A stretch of 64,000 bases of DNA from Strigamia acuminata (taxonomy: Eukaryota; Arthropoda; Chilopoda; Geophilomorpha; Linotaeniidae): NCBI GenBank assembly GCA_949358305.1, contig OX442314.1, positions 30,427,118 through 30,491,117 of the forward strand. The letters are read 5' to 3'. Positions 12,421 through 24,708 of this stretch are shown piece by piece. Position 1 is the stretch's first letter; every line of letters starts with the position of its first letter. The translations under genes and the position numbers were made by a program. The notes beneath the pieces are model-generated. The model was given only the letters and a program-made list of their open reading frames with translations, had not been told where the DNA came from and searched no databases.

Positions 12421-12544
12421 CGGACCCACCTGAAACACGGCATTTTAACTCACCTGCAAGTTTACAATCTTACTCAGGTTCTGACTCCGACGTGAATCCT
12501 TCCTCAACAAGAATGCGACAATCGACATCGACATCATCGACGTC

Positions 12545-13666
12545 AGCATAGAGGCCATTCTTTTCGACGTAATAATCGATATTAAATATTACACTGCTGA
12601 AGAAATTGATCGATTATTAGCTGACCGTCGATCACTACGGTATAGTCGCGGATCAAAATCACCTGTCCTTAAAAAAGATGACGTGAAACGGTCACGTTCT
12701 CTCTCACCAGGGGCAGCTAAATCGCCTGCTACGGAACCTTGCAATGTTTGTAAAAAGCTAGGACATTGGGCAAAGGAATGTCCCGATAAAAAATTAGCTA
12801 AAGAGAAAATTTGGGCGGATAAAACGATGAAATCCATTAGCGAACTCTTACGAAAAAACTTGTATGCGCGCATCCAGAAGGTCTAGTGGATGCGACGCCT
12901 TACAGCATTGGAAAATAATTTAATGCCATCTGAAATTTTAAAAGAATTTTTGAAAACCCAGATTAAAATAGAAATTAATAATAAAGATAATTTGACTTTT
13001 CCATAAATTGATGTTTTCAGTTTAAAGCAAGCGCTGAAAAATGAGAACATCAATAACGAATTTTTTAAAGAAAAAATTCAACGTATAAAAGTCGATTGGA
13101 ATTCTAAAATGGAAGATCCCGCTGCTTTAATTAATAAAAAGAATGATAGACCTACTGAAACTAAAGTTGTCAAGATTGACCTACCTGGTCTTGACAAATG
13201 CATTGAGAAATTAATGGCTACGACATTAGCCACTAATGAATTATTGGATGTGTTACGATTAGACCCTCCAATAGAAATAAAACCCCTGCGATATTTCAAA
13301 TGCAAATACGCAGACATACCAAATAGCAATGATTTGCCCACTACTCGGTTACAGACATCGAATGGAATGATAACTGGGATGTTGGACTCTGGAGCTAATC
13401 GTAGTTTCATGACCCACTCCGTAGTAATTTATTTGGGATTGGAGAAAGAAATTCGACCAATCGGACCAGATGTAAGAGTTACAACTGCTTCTGAAGATGA
13501 AATTCCAGTTGGAACTCTTCTTCTTTCATTTTCATGGACACACGTTATGTTAAGTCATCCGTTCATGGTATTAAGAAATAAATATCCAATTGTTTTATTG
13601 GGATGTGATTTTATAGTCACTGCCCTCGAGGGTCTCCTAAATATAACAGTCTTGGTTTTGTCTTGA
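12545..13666 (+). pseudogene. Decayed retroelement gag-protease fragment
   Basis: Two pieces read in order. First is a nucleocapsid-like zinc knuckle, CNVCKKLGHWAKEC (about 12740-12790). Then comes a frame at 13109-13666 with an aspartic-protease signature MLDSGANRSFM and a later IVLLGCDFI strand. Stops separate the pieces, and no RT or integrase follows, so it is a dead fragment of a Gypsy-like element. No LTRs were recognised. Confidence 0.75.
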
Positions 13667-13731
13667 TTCAGGCTCATATCATGTGCAGTGTACCAATCTG
13701 AGAGTAGGGCCAGGTCAGAAGTGAAATGTGA

Positions 13732-14316
13732 TTAGGCGGGGGGTTCTTGGCCAGAAGTGATGGTCTGGGTCAAGAAATTGTCGTCAATATAAGAACGTAT
13801 GCTGGAAATAAGTGGGAGAGACAGGACAGGCACCGCGATCGAGTTGTTGAGCATAGGGCCAGTGGTAGAGCCCTGAACGACACCACGAGTAATTGGGAAG
13901 TCGACGGGGGCCGGATCAGATGTGACGTGAAAAGTACGATCAGCAAGATACGAAGAAAAAAGCTTGACCGGTTCGGGGCCAATAGACTGATCACGGAGGC
14001 AATCAAGGACGTAAGCCTGTGGAGGGGGGTTGTCAAATGCCTTGGACACGTCAGTTTTAGCCAGGTAGAGTGTTTGCTTGATCACATGAGTTGATGATAT
14101 CGAGATACAGGGAACCGATGAGCAGGAGGACACTGGATGGAGCCGGGGCAAGTACCGTACTGAATGTGGGGGGGAGGGAGGCGGGCTAAGGTAGGGGGAA
14201 TTTGCATAAGTATGCAATGGTCCGCAATCTTGCACAACAGTGGGAGGGATGAGATGGGTCTGAAATTTGATATCATCAAATTTGAAGATGGGGGTAATTA
14301 CAGCATGTTTCCACAC
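13732..14316 (-). mobile_element. Non-LTR reverse transcriptase fragment (minus strand)
   Basis: Minus-strand frames encode WKHAVITPIFK, NFRPISSLPLL (in a second frame), TDVSKAFD, then RGVVQGSTTGP and YIDDN. This is the order of fingers-to-palm motifs in LINE reverse transcriptases. The frame changes mid-way and both ends are missing. The palm region resembles the 6673-7707 fragment, so both belong to one family. Confidence 0.75.
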
Positions 14317-14477
14317 GTTAGGGTATATGGAGGAGTCAAATATAGAGTATTGAATGTCATTTCTATGTCTGGAAAATTATATCCCTATTATTTGATAAAC
14401 TAAGGTAAAATGTATATGATTCATTACAAACTATGGTGAAATCATAATGAAACAAGTAAAGTTAACGAATTAATTGT

Positions 14478-14493
14478 CACTAGATGCCACTAG
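14478..14493 (+). promoter_or_regulatory. CTCF-like motif upstream of gene C
   Basis: CACTAGATGCCACTAG, about 100 bp before the MDVD start codon. It matches the word in front of gene F exactly and that of gene B with one change at the end. Confidence 0.45.
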
Positions 14494-14594
14494 TGTGGCT
14501 ACTTTAATATTTATATGTCCTGCTACTTTCGAAACTCACAACACAAGTACAAGGTCAATGTAAACTCGAGCTTTTAATTAATCTAGCAACAAAA

Positions 14595-17500
14595 ATGGAT
14601 GTTGACATTATTTTTACTTATTTCTTTAATTATTACCAATACTGGCTGTCGCTTGGTGCCATTGGATTAATGTCTTTGTGGTATTTGTAAGTACACAGAA
14701 ACAAGCTTCTAGTTTTATGATGAAATTTTTTCATTTCTTACTTGTCATTTTTGTTATCGAAGGGAAGCAAACACTCATTATTAATGACATAAGTTAATGA
14801 GTCATTAACTTATGTTATTTCATTGAAAAATTATATGATTGAATAGAATTTTGTTAAGATATTTTATTCCAAATATATTTTGTATAAGGAAAATAATTAA
14901 AAATTTGAAGAGGGAAAGAAAATCCGCTTCAAATCGAAGGTTATTGTTAGTTTTAGCAATGTAATATGTCTCTATTTTTGTCTCACTTATGGTAATCTAG
15001 ATATTATCTTTAAGTACAAGGTATAGAATCGTCACAACCTGTCTCTGGTTGACGCGCTTGTTATCATTACATTTGCTGAGATAACATTATGTTTTATATT
15101 GATATATTAGTTCATTGCATTGTGACTGTGAATTCAGCTTGAGTAACCTGAAACTAACGTTGCACAGGATAAAAAATGGAGATTCTCAGTTACTTTTTTG
15201 AGTATTATCAATTTTTGATAGGCTCTTTCATTGGATTGATAGTTTTATGGTACATGTGAGTATTTTTTTTTTGTTTTTGTACATTTTTATAAATGGATTT
15301 TAATACACATTTTGGTATCATCAATTCATATTTTTTTATTATATCTTACTTTTTTTTTAAATTATTGTAAAAGGAAATATTAAATGATTGTAATTTTGTA
15401 TTTCACGTGATTTCTGTTTATCGTTCTTCCTGTCACATTTTTATCTTGACAAGCCATCAGTGAATCAAAGACTGAGTGAATGTGAATGTGAATGTGAATG
15501 TGAATTGGGATACAATGTTCGACTCATAAACTAGAATCCAAAGTAGAAAATTAAAAATGAGAAACAGCTATAGTAAATAAATGAACAAATATATTTCAGA
15601 TTTAAATAAGAAAACATATAATTTCATGTTTAAAAATTTTTTATCATCAATTTATCTCACTTTAACAGATACTTTACATGGGATTTTGATTATTGGAAAA
15701 GGCAAGGTGTACTTGGTGAAAAACCTCGCCTATTTATTGGAACATTTAAACCGACATGGATATATGTGAGTCTTTAAACTATTTTTTAATATTCAAATTG
15801 CATATTTATTAATTATGCTCGTATAAACTCAAAGTTTGACTGCAAAAGTCATTTTTTTTCACCTTACAATTGAATTATCTAATATTCGGATTTGTTATAT
15901 TAATTTTTAGCCTATGCAAGATCAAGATATGGAAGCAATGAAAAAATTTGGCCTAGTGCATGGGTAATACTCAATATAGAAATATGATAAATAGCTATAA
16001 ATAGTAAAAAATTTGTATTTCAGAGGATTTGTTGGTGCTGCACCCTGTTTGACTGTATCTGACCCTGAGCTAGTGAGACAAGTACTGGTCAAAGATTTTG
16101 CTGCATTTCCAAATAGAAGAAGTTTTGGAAGGATGAACAAAGATAAAATCATGGGAAATATGATGTCGGTACTGCAAGATGACAAGTGGAAAATGGTACG
16201 GAACACGCTTACTCCAACATACACATCAGGGAAACTGAAGCAGGTGATTTATACGAATGCTATTGAAGAGGATAAAGAATATTAATTTCTTAATTAATGC
16301 AGATGGTTGGTTTGATAGAAGAATGTTCGCAAAATTTAACGACCTCTTTAAAAACTTCGGCTGAAAATGGAGAACCAATTGAGTTTGCCAAGTATGTATA
16401 ATACTATATTTAAATACACAGACTAAATTATTTATTTTATATTTTTTAGGAAATTTCCTTTGTTGACTTTAGATATAATTTCAAGTGTCGCATTTGGGAT
16501 GAAAATCAATTGCATTGACAACCCTGATTCGGAATTTGTGGTTAACGCACAAAAAGCTTTCCGCAGCAATGTTAAAGCTTTCTATTTTGTATGTAAGTAT
16601 TTATTCATAACGATTTGTTACAATAAGTTCTTGAACAAACTGCATTTATTAATGTATTTTTCTAAATATTTGCAGTTATTTTTTCTTTTATATTTAAATT
16701 TCTTCCAAATCTTATAACTAATCCATTCAAATACTTCGCCACAATTGCAAACCAATCAATTGACATGAGACTGAAAAATAAACATGTAAGAAACAAAATG
16801 GCCATTTAAATTTATACATTAACTAGAAATTGAATTATTTTAATTAGTTTGCAAGAAAAGACTTTCTTCAAATCATGTTAGAAGCTGAAATTCCTAATGA
16901 CGAGACAAAAGATGACCAATCAACTGGTCCTAAAAAAAGTATTGGTCAACATTTAACTTTAATACAGAACATCAAGCTCATGCTCTTTTATTGCAGCACT
17001 AACCAGAGATATTATTGTCTCACAAACTATACTTTTTATATTGGCTGGTCATGAAACAACAGCAAATACACTAAATTTCATGGCTTATGAACTCGCCATA
17101 AATCAAGACATACAAGACAAACTGATAAAAGAAGTGGATGATGTCATGACTGATTCCAAGGTATAACAAATTGTGTTACATTGTGAAGGGGCTATGGTCT
17201 TACCCGCGCAGTATGGGGATTTACTGTACGGGAGAGACGCATACATCACGTAAATAACAAGACAGGGACTCAGATTGTTGGATTTTGGCCTTTAATCGTT
17301 GTCTAGAGGTTGGGTCACCTATCTTACTGTGTGGCTGTGCTGTCAGGCACGCTACACCTGCGTCCGACCCATCACACGGTGTGTGGAGGCCACTAGGGTG
17401 GCCAAACGGTCACATGGTCAAGTGTTGACATTAGAAATTTATTTTAGGGCAAACTTTCTTACGAGGGAGTAGCATCAATGCAATATTTGGATATGGTCAT

Positions 17501-18134
17501 CTCAGAAACACTCAGAAAATATCCTCCAGGTGTTCGGTAAAATTAAAATTAAATTACTATTTCTCAAAATGAATTTAGAGAATTAATTTCCGTTGTTTTT
17601 TTAGTCTTGAACGAGTGTGTTCGGAAGAGGAACACAAATTGAATGGAATTACCCTAAGAAAAGGAATGCTGGTATCGGTTCCAGTTTACGCCATGCATCA
17701 TAATCCTGAATTTTATCCTAAACCAGATGTTTTTGATCCTGAAAGGTTATTTTACTTTAAGTTATACCGTAATTATGCATAAAAAAAACATGCAAACAGA
17801 TTTACACCAGAAATGAAGGCCCAACGAAATCCATTCACTTATCTTCCATTTGGAGAGGGTCCGAGGAATTGCATTGCAAAGAGATTTGCATTATTGGAAG
17901 CTAAACTCGTCATGGTGCATATTCTGCATAATTACCGCTTTCAGACTTGTGAAGAAACTGAGGTACATAGTAACTGATTGTTAATAATTAAACTGACATC
18001 TAAAAAATGTGTTTATTCAAATGTAGTATCCCATAAAGATAAACAAAGGGACTGGTTTGCTGCAACCATTATCTGTGAAGCTTGTGTTGCAGAAGAGAGT
18101 GGACCAACCACATTTTGAAGAAGCTGCAGAATAA
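14595..18134 (+). CDS. Cytochrome P450 gene C (CYP3-clan-like)
   Basis: Complete P450, 519 residues from the first ATG. Exons: 14595-14686, 15669-15765, 15911-15963, 16024-16243, 16303-16391, 16450-16592, 16676-16785, 16848-16938, 16997-17160, 17448-17536, 17605-17745, 17800-17962, 18027-18134. Exon 1 begins MDVDIIFTYFF. AGHETT, SETLR, DPERF and FGEGPRNCIAKRF are present. Differences from the sisters include VLGEKP (Pro to Leu in the hinge after the anchor) and PKPDVF. A second usable first exon lies at 15176-15255 in the same phase; with it the protein would be 515 residues. Intron 9 holds a GC-rich insertion. The stop codon lies inside AATAAA. Confidence 0.92.
15176..15255 (+). other. Alternative first exon 1b of P450 gene C
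   Basis: An ATG opens MEILSYFFEYYQFLIGSFIG and continues to LWY, then a GTGAGT donor in phase 2, the same phase as exon 1a. This is the type of first exon used by genes G, H and I. It would swap the N-terminal anchor sequence while keeping the catalytic body. Use by transcription is inferred. Confidence 0.7.
17182..17415. mobile_element. GC-rich insertion in intron 9 of gene C
   Basis: Sister introns read ATTGTGTTATATGGTCAAG. Here about 230 bp of GC-rich DNA interrupts them, flanked by a possible ACAT duplication. It starts TGTGAAGGGGC and has no coding sequence. A solo LTR or SINE-like piece is possible; the class is unknown. Confidence 0.5.
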
Positions 18135-18761
18135 AGCAAAATATAATAACTGCAAAATGTTTTTTTGGATTTAAAATAAAATATTTTATGTGTAAATTAT
18201 TAATTTAATTTTGCATTCGGATTACCAACTTCACTTTATTAAATGAAAATTATTTTTAACGGAAATTAATTCAATTTGAAATATAAAATTACCGGTAGCT
18301 TATAATTTGTGAATTGTGAGTGAGTCTAAATATGCTCAATTTCTATTTTGAACGAAAATTTTGAGTTTTTTTTTTGTTTTTTTGTTAAAAAAACGTATGG
18401 GTACCATCATTAATTTTGAAAAAAAAACGTACCGGTATCACGTGGTTTGTATTATGGTGTTATGTCCTGCATCTGATTGATCGCCGAAGCTATCTGGTGG
18501 TTTGTGGATTGTAAATGTAAATTGCTCAATTTTGAGTAAAATTTTGGATCGTGTGCACCTGGATTTTGCTGGAACATGACTGCGCGCAACCACCAAAATT
18601 TGGCTGGCCCAAGCATTCTTGTGTCGCTCGATGCGCACTCGATTGCACCTGTTGAACCCGAGATTGCTGCTGGACACCGCACAGGTCTATGTCACCAGAC
18701 GTTTTGAAGAGGACTTTTTTTCCAGTGTTACGGCATGCTACAGTACAGTTACAGCATGTTA

Positions 18762-19109
18762 CAGTTCGCGCCTGGTATCTTGATGATAAACTACTGCACA
18801 TCCCATTCTGCGCAGACAATTTTCTAATTCTAGTTGTTATTTAGCAGTATTGTGCCTATTATTAGGCCTAATAATGCTAAAATAAAGTAAATAAACAACA
18901 ATATTTTGGTCATACGTTGTAAATTACTTTTAATGATGAGTTTATTGTTGTTTATTGTTGTTTATTTAGTTTATCTTAGCTTTATTAGGCCTAATATTTA
19001 TTAGGCTTAATAGTATAATACTGCTAAATAACAACTGGAATTAGAAAATCGTCTGCGCAGAATGTGATGCGCAGTACGAATTTAGCATCAAGATACCGGG
19101 CGCGAACTG
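18762..19109. mobile_element. Palindromic MITE with TA duplication
   Basis: The ends CAGTTCGCGCCTGGTATCTT and its near-perfect inverse (one change seen) flank 348 bp that folds almost end to end, with a TTATTGTTGTTTATTG loop region. TA flanks both ends, which points to a Tc1/mariner-type non-autonomous element. Confidence 0.8.
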
Positions 19110-19592
19110 TAGCAGAGTCATTCTATTGACTCTGACTGTAGACACAGATGAAAATCGTAAAATCGTAAGTCCGAGTGCCGAATAATTTGAATTTTCTGGC
19201 ATTGCTAAATAAAACGAGTCCCAATTTTTTAGCAGGAATTCCACTTTTACGGAAAGCCTTCAAAAAGGCCAGCCAATCAGATCGCATTTTAAAGCATCCC
19301 ATCCAAATCGAGGTGTATTCTCGTGTATTCTGTCTGTTTATTACGGTCTCTGTCTTAGAAGTTTTGCTTTGTATAAAATGGTCTTCCGAGGTAACAGTTT
19401 ATGTCACTCTTCATTATGAGTGACGCCAAATTGACGTCGTCACTAATTTTAAACTTCCGGTTGACCCGTCCATTCCTATCCAACGTCATTTTGCGGTTTT
19501 GTGTGTTCCTTTGTTTTTTTTTTCTCACAAACTTTGATTCATTGCAAACTGTGGTGAAATCGTGATGAAACAACTCAAAATAACGATAATTG

Positions 19593-19609
19593 CCACTAGA
19601 TGCCCCTGG
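19593..19609 (+). promoter_or_regulatory. CTCF-like motif upstream of gene D
   Basis: CCACTAGATGCCCCTGG, about 90 bp before the start codon of gene D. Confidence 0.4.
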
Positions 19610-19699
19610 TAGGCCACTTTGGAAACTCACAGACACAGACTTTTCTACGAGAACAAGGTCATCGTAAACTCGAGCTTATAAATCAATATAGCAACAAAA

Positions 19700-22600
19700 A
19701 TGGATGTTGACATTATTTTCACTTATTTCCTAAATTATTACCAATACTGGCTGTCCCTTGCTGTCATTGGATTAATATCATTGGGGTATATGTAAGTATA
19801 CTGAAACAACTTTTATGACAAAACATTTTCATTTGCTATTTTTTCCATTGAGAAAAGTAAACACTTATTATTTGATTGCATAATTACATGTCTGTATAAT
19901 TATGTTTAAATTGAATTTTGTAAAGTAATTTGTTCAAATTACAAATCTTTTTTGTTGGAGAAAATTAACCAGTTTGGTCAGGTTTCGGGATGAACGGTGA
20001 GGGACAATGAAATTGTTCAAAAGGAGGAGTGGCATTCGGATACACATTTTCTGTGTGTTTCTAGGACTTGTCAGTAGATGTCGTACTCATCGCACTGTAC
20101 ATTAATTTTGCAAATACAATTTCATGCTTAATTTTTTCTATGATCAAATTATCTCATTTTCAACAGATATTTAACATGGGATTTCGATTATTGGAAAAGG
20201 CAAGGTGTACCTGGTGAAAAACCTCGCCTATTTATTGGAACATTTAAACCCCCATGGATATACGTAAGTCTTTAAAATGATTTGTTCATATTCAATTTAA
20301 ACGTTTTTTTTTTCAATTTAAACGTTTTTTTTTTTCAATTTACAACTGAATTGTCTAATTTTCAGATATATTTTATGTATTTTTAGACTATGCAAGATCA
20401 AGATGTGGAGAAAATGAAAAAGTTTGGTCATGTGCATGGGTAATCATAATTTCTATAATGTTTTGTATAATATGGTTGATTAGGATTTATATTATAGAGG
20501 ATTTGTTGGTGCTGCACCTGTGTTATCCGTATCTGACCCTGATCTAGTGAGGCAAATATTGGTCAAAGATTTTGCTGCATTTCCAAACAGAAGAACTTTT
20601 GGAAATATGGATAAAGATAAAATTATGGGGAATATGCTCCAGATAATGAAAGGTGACAAGTGGAAAATGGTACGAAACACGCTTACTCCAACATACACAT
20701 CAGGGAAGCTGAAACAGGTGATTTGTATGAATGGTGTTGAAGAGGAAAGAGATTTAGTTTTTGATTATTACAGATGATTGGTTTGATAGAAGAATGTTTG
20801 CAAAATATGACGACTTCTCTGAAAACTCCAGCTGAGAATGGAGAACCGATCGAGTTTACCAAGTACGCATAGTACTAAATTTAAATACGCAAAATAAATA
20901 ATTTATATTATTATTTTTTAGAAAATTCCCTTTGTTGACTTTGGATATAATTTCAAGTGTCGCGTTTGGGATGAGTCTCAACTGCATCGACAACCCTGAC
21001 ACTGAGTTTGTGGTTATGGCGCAAAAAGCTTTCCGGGGAAATCCAAAAATTTTCTATTTTTTATGTAAGTACTTGTATCATAGAGAAAGGGATAGAAAGA
21101 GTCGGCACTCTCCGTCGGAAGCTTTGAAGTTAGTGCAATCATTGTTGCGTCATAAACGTCATCTTGACGGTGGCGCCCTCGTGTGGTTGAGCTGCTGATT
21201 GTGTGGCTCAGCTACTAGCTAGCAATGCATTGGAGCCGTAAATGTCCAAATATCCATTAAAAAAATTAAGATTTTTCGTTATTTTTAAGATATTTATTAA
21301 AAATAACAATTTTATTTTATTCTAGAACAGAAATATGTTGAGAGACAGATATAATAAACTCAAGTTTTAATATCATCTGTTTACACATGTAGTTAAAATA
21401 AGTTGAATAGGTTAAAATAGGTAGTGAGTATAATATTTAATTAAAAGAAGTACAACAACAGAATCCAAGCAAACTAATTTGGCTTTATTTTGGTAAAAAA
21501 TAGAATGAAGTCTGATGAATTTCTTTTAGCTGTTTTGGTCATAAAATGATAAATTTTAGACCAAATTAGTAATAAAACAATGAATTTTAAACTAAATTAG
21601 TAATAAAATAATGAATTTTGAACCAAATTAGTAATAAAATAATGAATTTTGAACAAAATTAGTAATAAAATGATGAATTTTGGCTCAAATTGGTCAAAAC
21701 TTGATAAATTTTGATCAAAATTGGTCAAAAGCTGATAAATTTTGATCAAAATTGGTCAAAAGCTAATAAATTTTGATCAAAATTGGTCAAAAGCTAATAG
21801 ATTTTGCTCAATTCTGATCAAAAACTGATTATTTTTAATCCATATTTGTCAAAATTAATAATTTTCAATTCAAATTGGCCAAAATTAATGATTTTTTATT
21901 CAAATACTGATGAGTGTTGTAGGCACTGCAATAATGCCCATTGCTCTTTAGAGATGTCATTGTTCAATTATGTCAATTTGGCCAATAATCGCAATAGTCG
22001 CACGTTGATCTGAAGCTGTTCGTAGCAGCTCCACCACTGCGAGCGCTAGTGTCGATTGGAGGCGTGGCCTGATTGCGCCGAAAACGGGAGAGTGCCGACT
22101 CTTTCTATCCCTTACTCTATGCTTGTACTTAACAATTTGTTTCAATGTCCCTTGAGCAGATTTTATTGATTATTTTTTACAAATATATTTTCAGTTATTT
22201 TCTCTTCACTGTTTAAACTTCTACCAAATATTATTCCCAATCCATTCAAATACTTCGTCACAATTGCAAACCAATCAATTGACATGAGACTAAAAAATAA
22301 AGACGTAAGAAACAAAATTATCATTTAGATATTATACAAATATTCTATTAAATTATTTGAATTAGTTTGCAAGAAAAGACTTTCTTCAAATCATGTTAGA
22401 AGCTGAAATACCTAATGATGAGACAGACAATGACCAATCAACTGGTTCTAAAAAAAGTATTGGTCAACATTTAACTTTCGTATTTGTATAGCAGAATACT
22501 GAACATCTAGCTCATTGTCTTTTATTGCAGCACTTACCAGAGATATTATTGTAGCACAAAGTATACTTTTCATATTAGCTGGTCATGAAACGACAGCAAA

Positions 22601-23440
22601 CACATTAAATTTTATGGCTTATGAACTTGCTATAAACCAAGACATTCAAGAGAAACTGATAAAAGAAGTGGATGATGTCATGACTGATTCCAAGGTATAA
22701 CAAATTGTGCTGTGGAGAAGTGTTGACTTTCAAAATTTATTTTAGGGCAAACTTTCTTACGATGGAGTAGCATCAATGCGATATTTGGATATGGTCACCT
22801 CTGAAACACTCAGAAAATATCCTCCAGCTGTTCGGTAAATTGAAAATTATTTTAGAATCCTGAAAATTAATTTAGAGAATAATTTCTGGTTTTTTTTTAT
22901 AGTCTTGATCGAGTTTGTTCTGAAGAGAATTACAAATTGAATGGAATTACTCTAAGGAAGGGAATACCGATATCGGTTCCTGTTTACGCGATGCATCATA
23001 ATCCAGAATTCTACCCTAATCCAAGTGTTTTTGATCCTGAAAGGTCATTTTACTTTCATTTGAAACAAATTATGAAAGTTATAAATATAAATGAAAAACA
23101 TTTATACAGATTTTCGCCAGAAATGAAGGCCCAAAGAAATCCATTCACTTACCTTCCTTTTGGAGAGGGTCCGAGAAATTGCATTGCAAAGAGATTTGCA
23201 TTAATGGAGGCTAAACTCGTCATGGTGCATATGCTGTATAATTACCGCTTTCAAAGTTGTGAAGAAACGGAGGTACATACTGATTTTTAATAATTAAACT
23301 GACTTCTAAAAAATATTTGTATTCAAATGTAGTATCCCATAAAGATGAACAAAGGGGCTGGTTTGCTGCAACCATTATCGGTCAAACTTGTTTTGCAAAA
23401 GAGAGTGGACCAACCACATTTTGAAGCAACTGAAGAGTAA
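19700..23440 (+). CDS. Cytochrome P450 gene D (CYP3-clan-like)
   Basis: Complete P450 of 519 residues. Exons: 19700-19791, 20167-20263, 20387-20439, 20498-20717, 20774-20862, 20922-21064, 22195-22304, 22366-22456, 22531-22694, 22746-22834, 22903-23043, 23110-23272, 23333-23440. Anchor exon begins MDVDIIFTYFLNYY. AGHETT, SETLR, DPERF and FGEGPRNCIAKRF are intact. Intron 6 is enlarged by a 1 kb TIR element. The 66-bp intron 11 has no stop and keeps frame, so its retention would add 22 residues between DPER and FSPE. The relic of an exon 1b upstream region is visible at about 19970-20115, but exon 1b itself is gone. The 3' end matches gene E almost exactly. Confidence 0.92.
21078..22121. mobile_element. 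1 kb TIR DNA transposon in intron 6 of gene D
   Basis: Inverted ends of about 35 bp (CATAGAGAAAGGGATAGAAA... and its inverse) enclose 1,044 bp. The target CTTGTA is duplicated on both sides. Gene B shows the empty site, GTACTTGTACTTAAC. About 21530-21900 holds degenerate direct repeats of an AAATTTTGATCAAAATTGG word. No transposase frame is visible; the superfamily is uncertain. Confidence 0.8.
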
Positions 23441-23584
23441 ATAAATATATAACTGCAGAATTTTTTTTAAAATTGATTATTATATTTTATTGATTAATAA
23501 ATTCTTAATATTTAATTTTGAATTTGGATTTACCAATAAGAGTGCACAAATTAACAAAGATTACACGATTTAAGGTAAATTATA

Positions 23585-24350
23585 CAGGGTGGTGCAGAAA
23601 GTCTGGTTCACAGTAAATATTTTCCAAACCGTTTTAGATGTTGATTCAGCAAAATGATTGTTAAGGTAGTATGTCGGGGGAAATCCAATTATGACATCCA
23701 ATTTGACCTCTGAGGTCATCTTCAAGGTCATCCATATTGTAACTCGAGAACCGTGACAGTTAGAACAAAAAAGTGAATTAGAAAGTTGTAGAGCATCATC
23801 CAATTAGTCTAGAACTGTTCTTAAAAAAATTATTTCTTAGGGAAAAGTTTTGAGAAAAAAAGGTTTGAAATGTTGATCTACTCAGCTTTGTAACCTAAAA
23901 CTATCATGTGGAATGCATTTCCAAAATAAATTATTTCCTTTCTTTTGTATTTCCTCTCTTCCACTTACAAGTATGATTCAATAAAGTGTCCTAATTGAGG
24001 ATTAGCTTGGTTGCCTCAATATATTTAGGTTACAAAGCTGAGTTATAATGCTAAGTAGGCCAATGTTTCAGACCTTTTTTCTCAAAACTTTTCCCTAAGA
24101 AATAATTTTTTTAAGAACAGTTCTAGACTAATTGGATGATGCTCTACAACTTTCTAGTTCACTTTTTTGCTCTAACTGTCACGGTTCTCGAGTTACAATA
24201 TGGATGACCTTGAAGATGACCTCAGAGGTCAATTTGGATGTCATAATTGGATTTCCCCCAACATACTACCTTAACAATCATTTTGCTGAATCAACATCTA
24301 AAATAGTTTGGGAATTATTTACTGTGAACCAGACTTTCTGCACCACCCTG
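23585..24350. mobile_element. Large palindromic mariner-type element downstream of gene D
   Basis: Two arms of roughly 330 bp are inverse copies, starting CAGGGTGGTGCAGAAAGTCT, with a short unique centre and TA flanks. Matching 77- and 83-residue frames in the two arms are a result of the palindrome, not genes. It is inserted at the same TA at which gene E's 3' flank carries a different element. Confidence 0.85.
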
Positions 24351-24568
24351 TATAATGAAATGTTTTCATTTCTATCTGTTTAAAATAAAAATCATTTTTT
24401 GGAAAAAATAATTTGGTTGAATGTAGAGAAATTGCTCGAGTTCAAATATACATTTTTTTTTCACTTTGTCGACAATCATTTTTTTTATTTACTGTATTTA
24501 ATAAACTATGATCAAATGTATGATTACAAACTGTGGTTGAAATCATGATGAAGTTAATGAATTAATTG

Positions 24569-24584
24569 CCACTAGATGCCACTG
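24569..24584 (+). promoter_or_regulatory. CTCF-like motif upstream of gene E
   Basis: CCACTAGATGCCACTG, about 125 bp before the start codon. A TATA-like CTATAAGTA follows at about 24611, which the near-identical promoter of gene F lacks. Confidence 0.45.
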
Positions 24585-24708
24585 CTGAGGCCACTTCCTC
24601 TTCAATATTTCTATAAGTATTCAACCACTTTCCAAACTGACAACACAACTTTTTCTAAGAGAACAAGGTCAACGTAAACTCGAGCTTTTACCTAATTTAG
24701 GAACAAAA

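Larger units (their letters stand above)
18135..19699. other. Spacer between P450 genes C and D
   Basis: AT-rich 3' flank of C, then about 18438-18720 of unrecognised moderately GC-rich DNA, then a TIR element. The upstream block shared with gene B follows (about 19330-19490), and then the gene D promoter region. No gene is seen. Confidence 0.6.

Noticed and set aside
11517-12438. Long open frames on both strands with repetitive PNVPQRPPTS and GRWGTLGD peptides
   Set aside because: They come from the 10-bp G-rich minisatellite, which leaves nearly all frames open. No start context, no conserved domain.
23570-24383. Matching 77- and 83-residue frames in opposite orientation
   Set aside because: They are the two arms of one palindromic transposon and show no protein motif.
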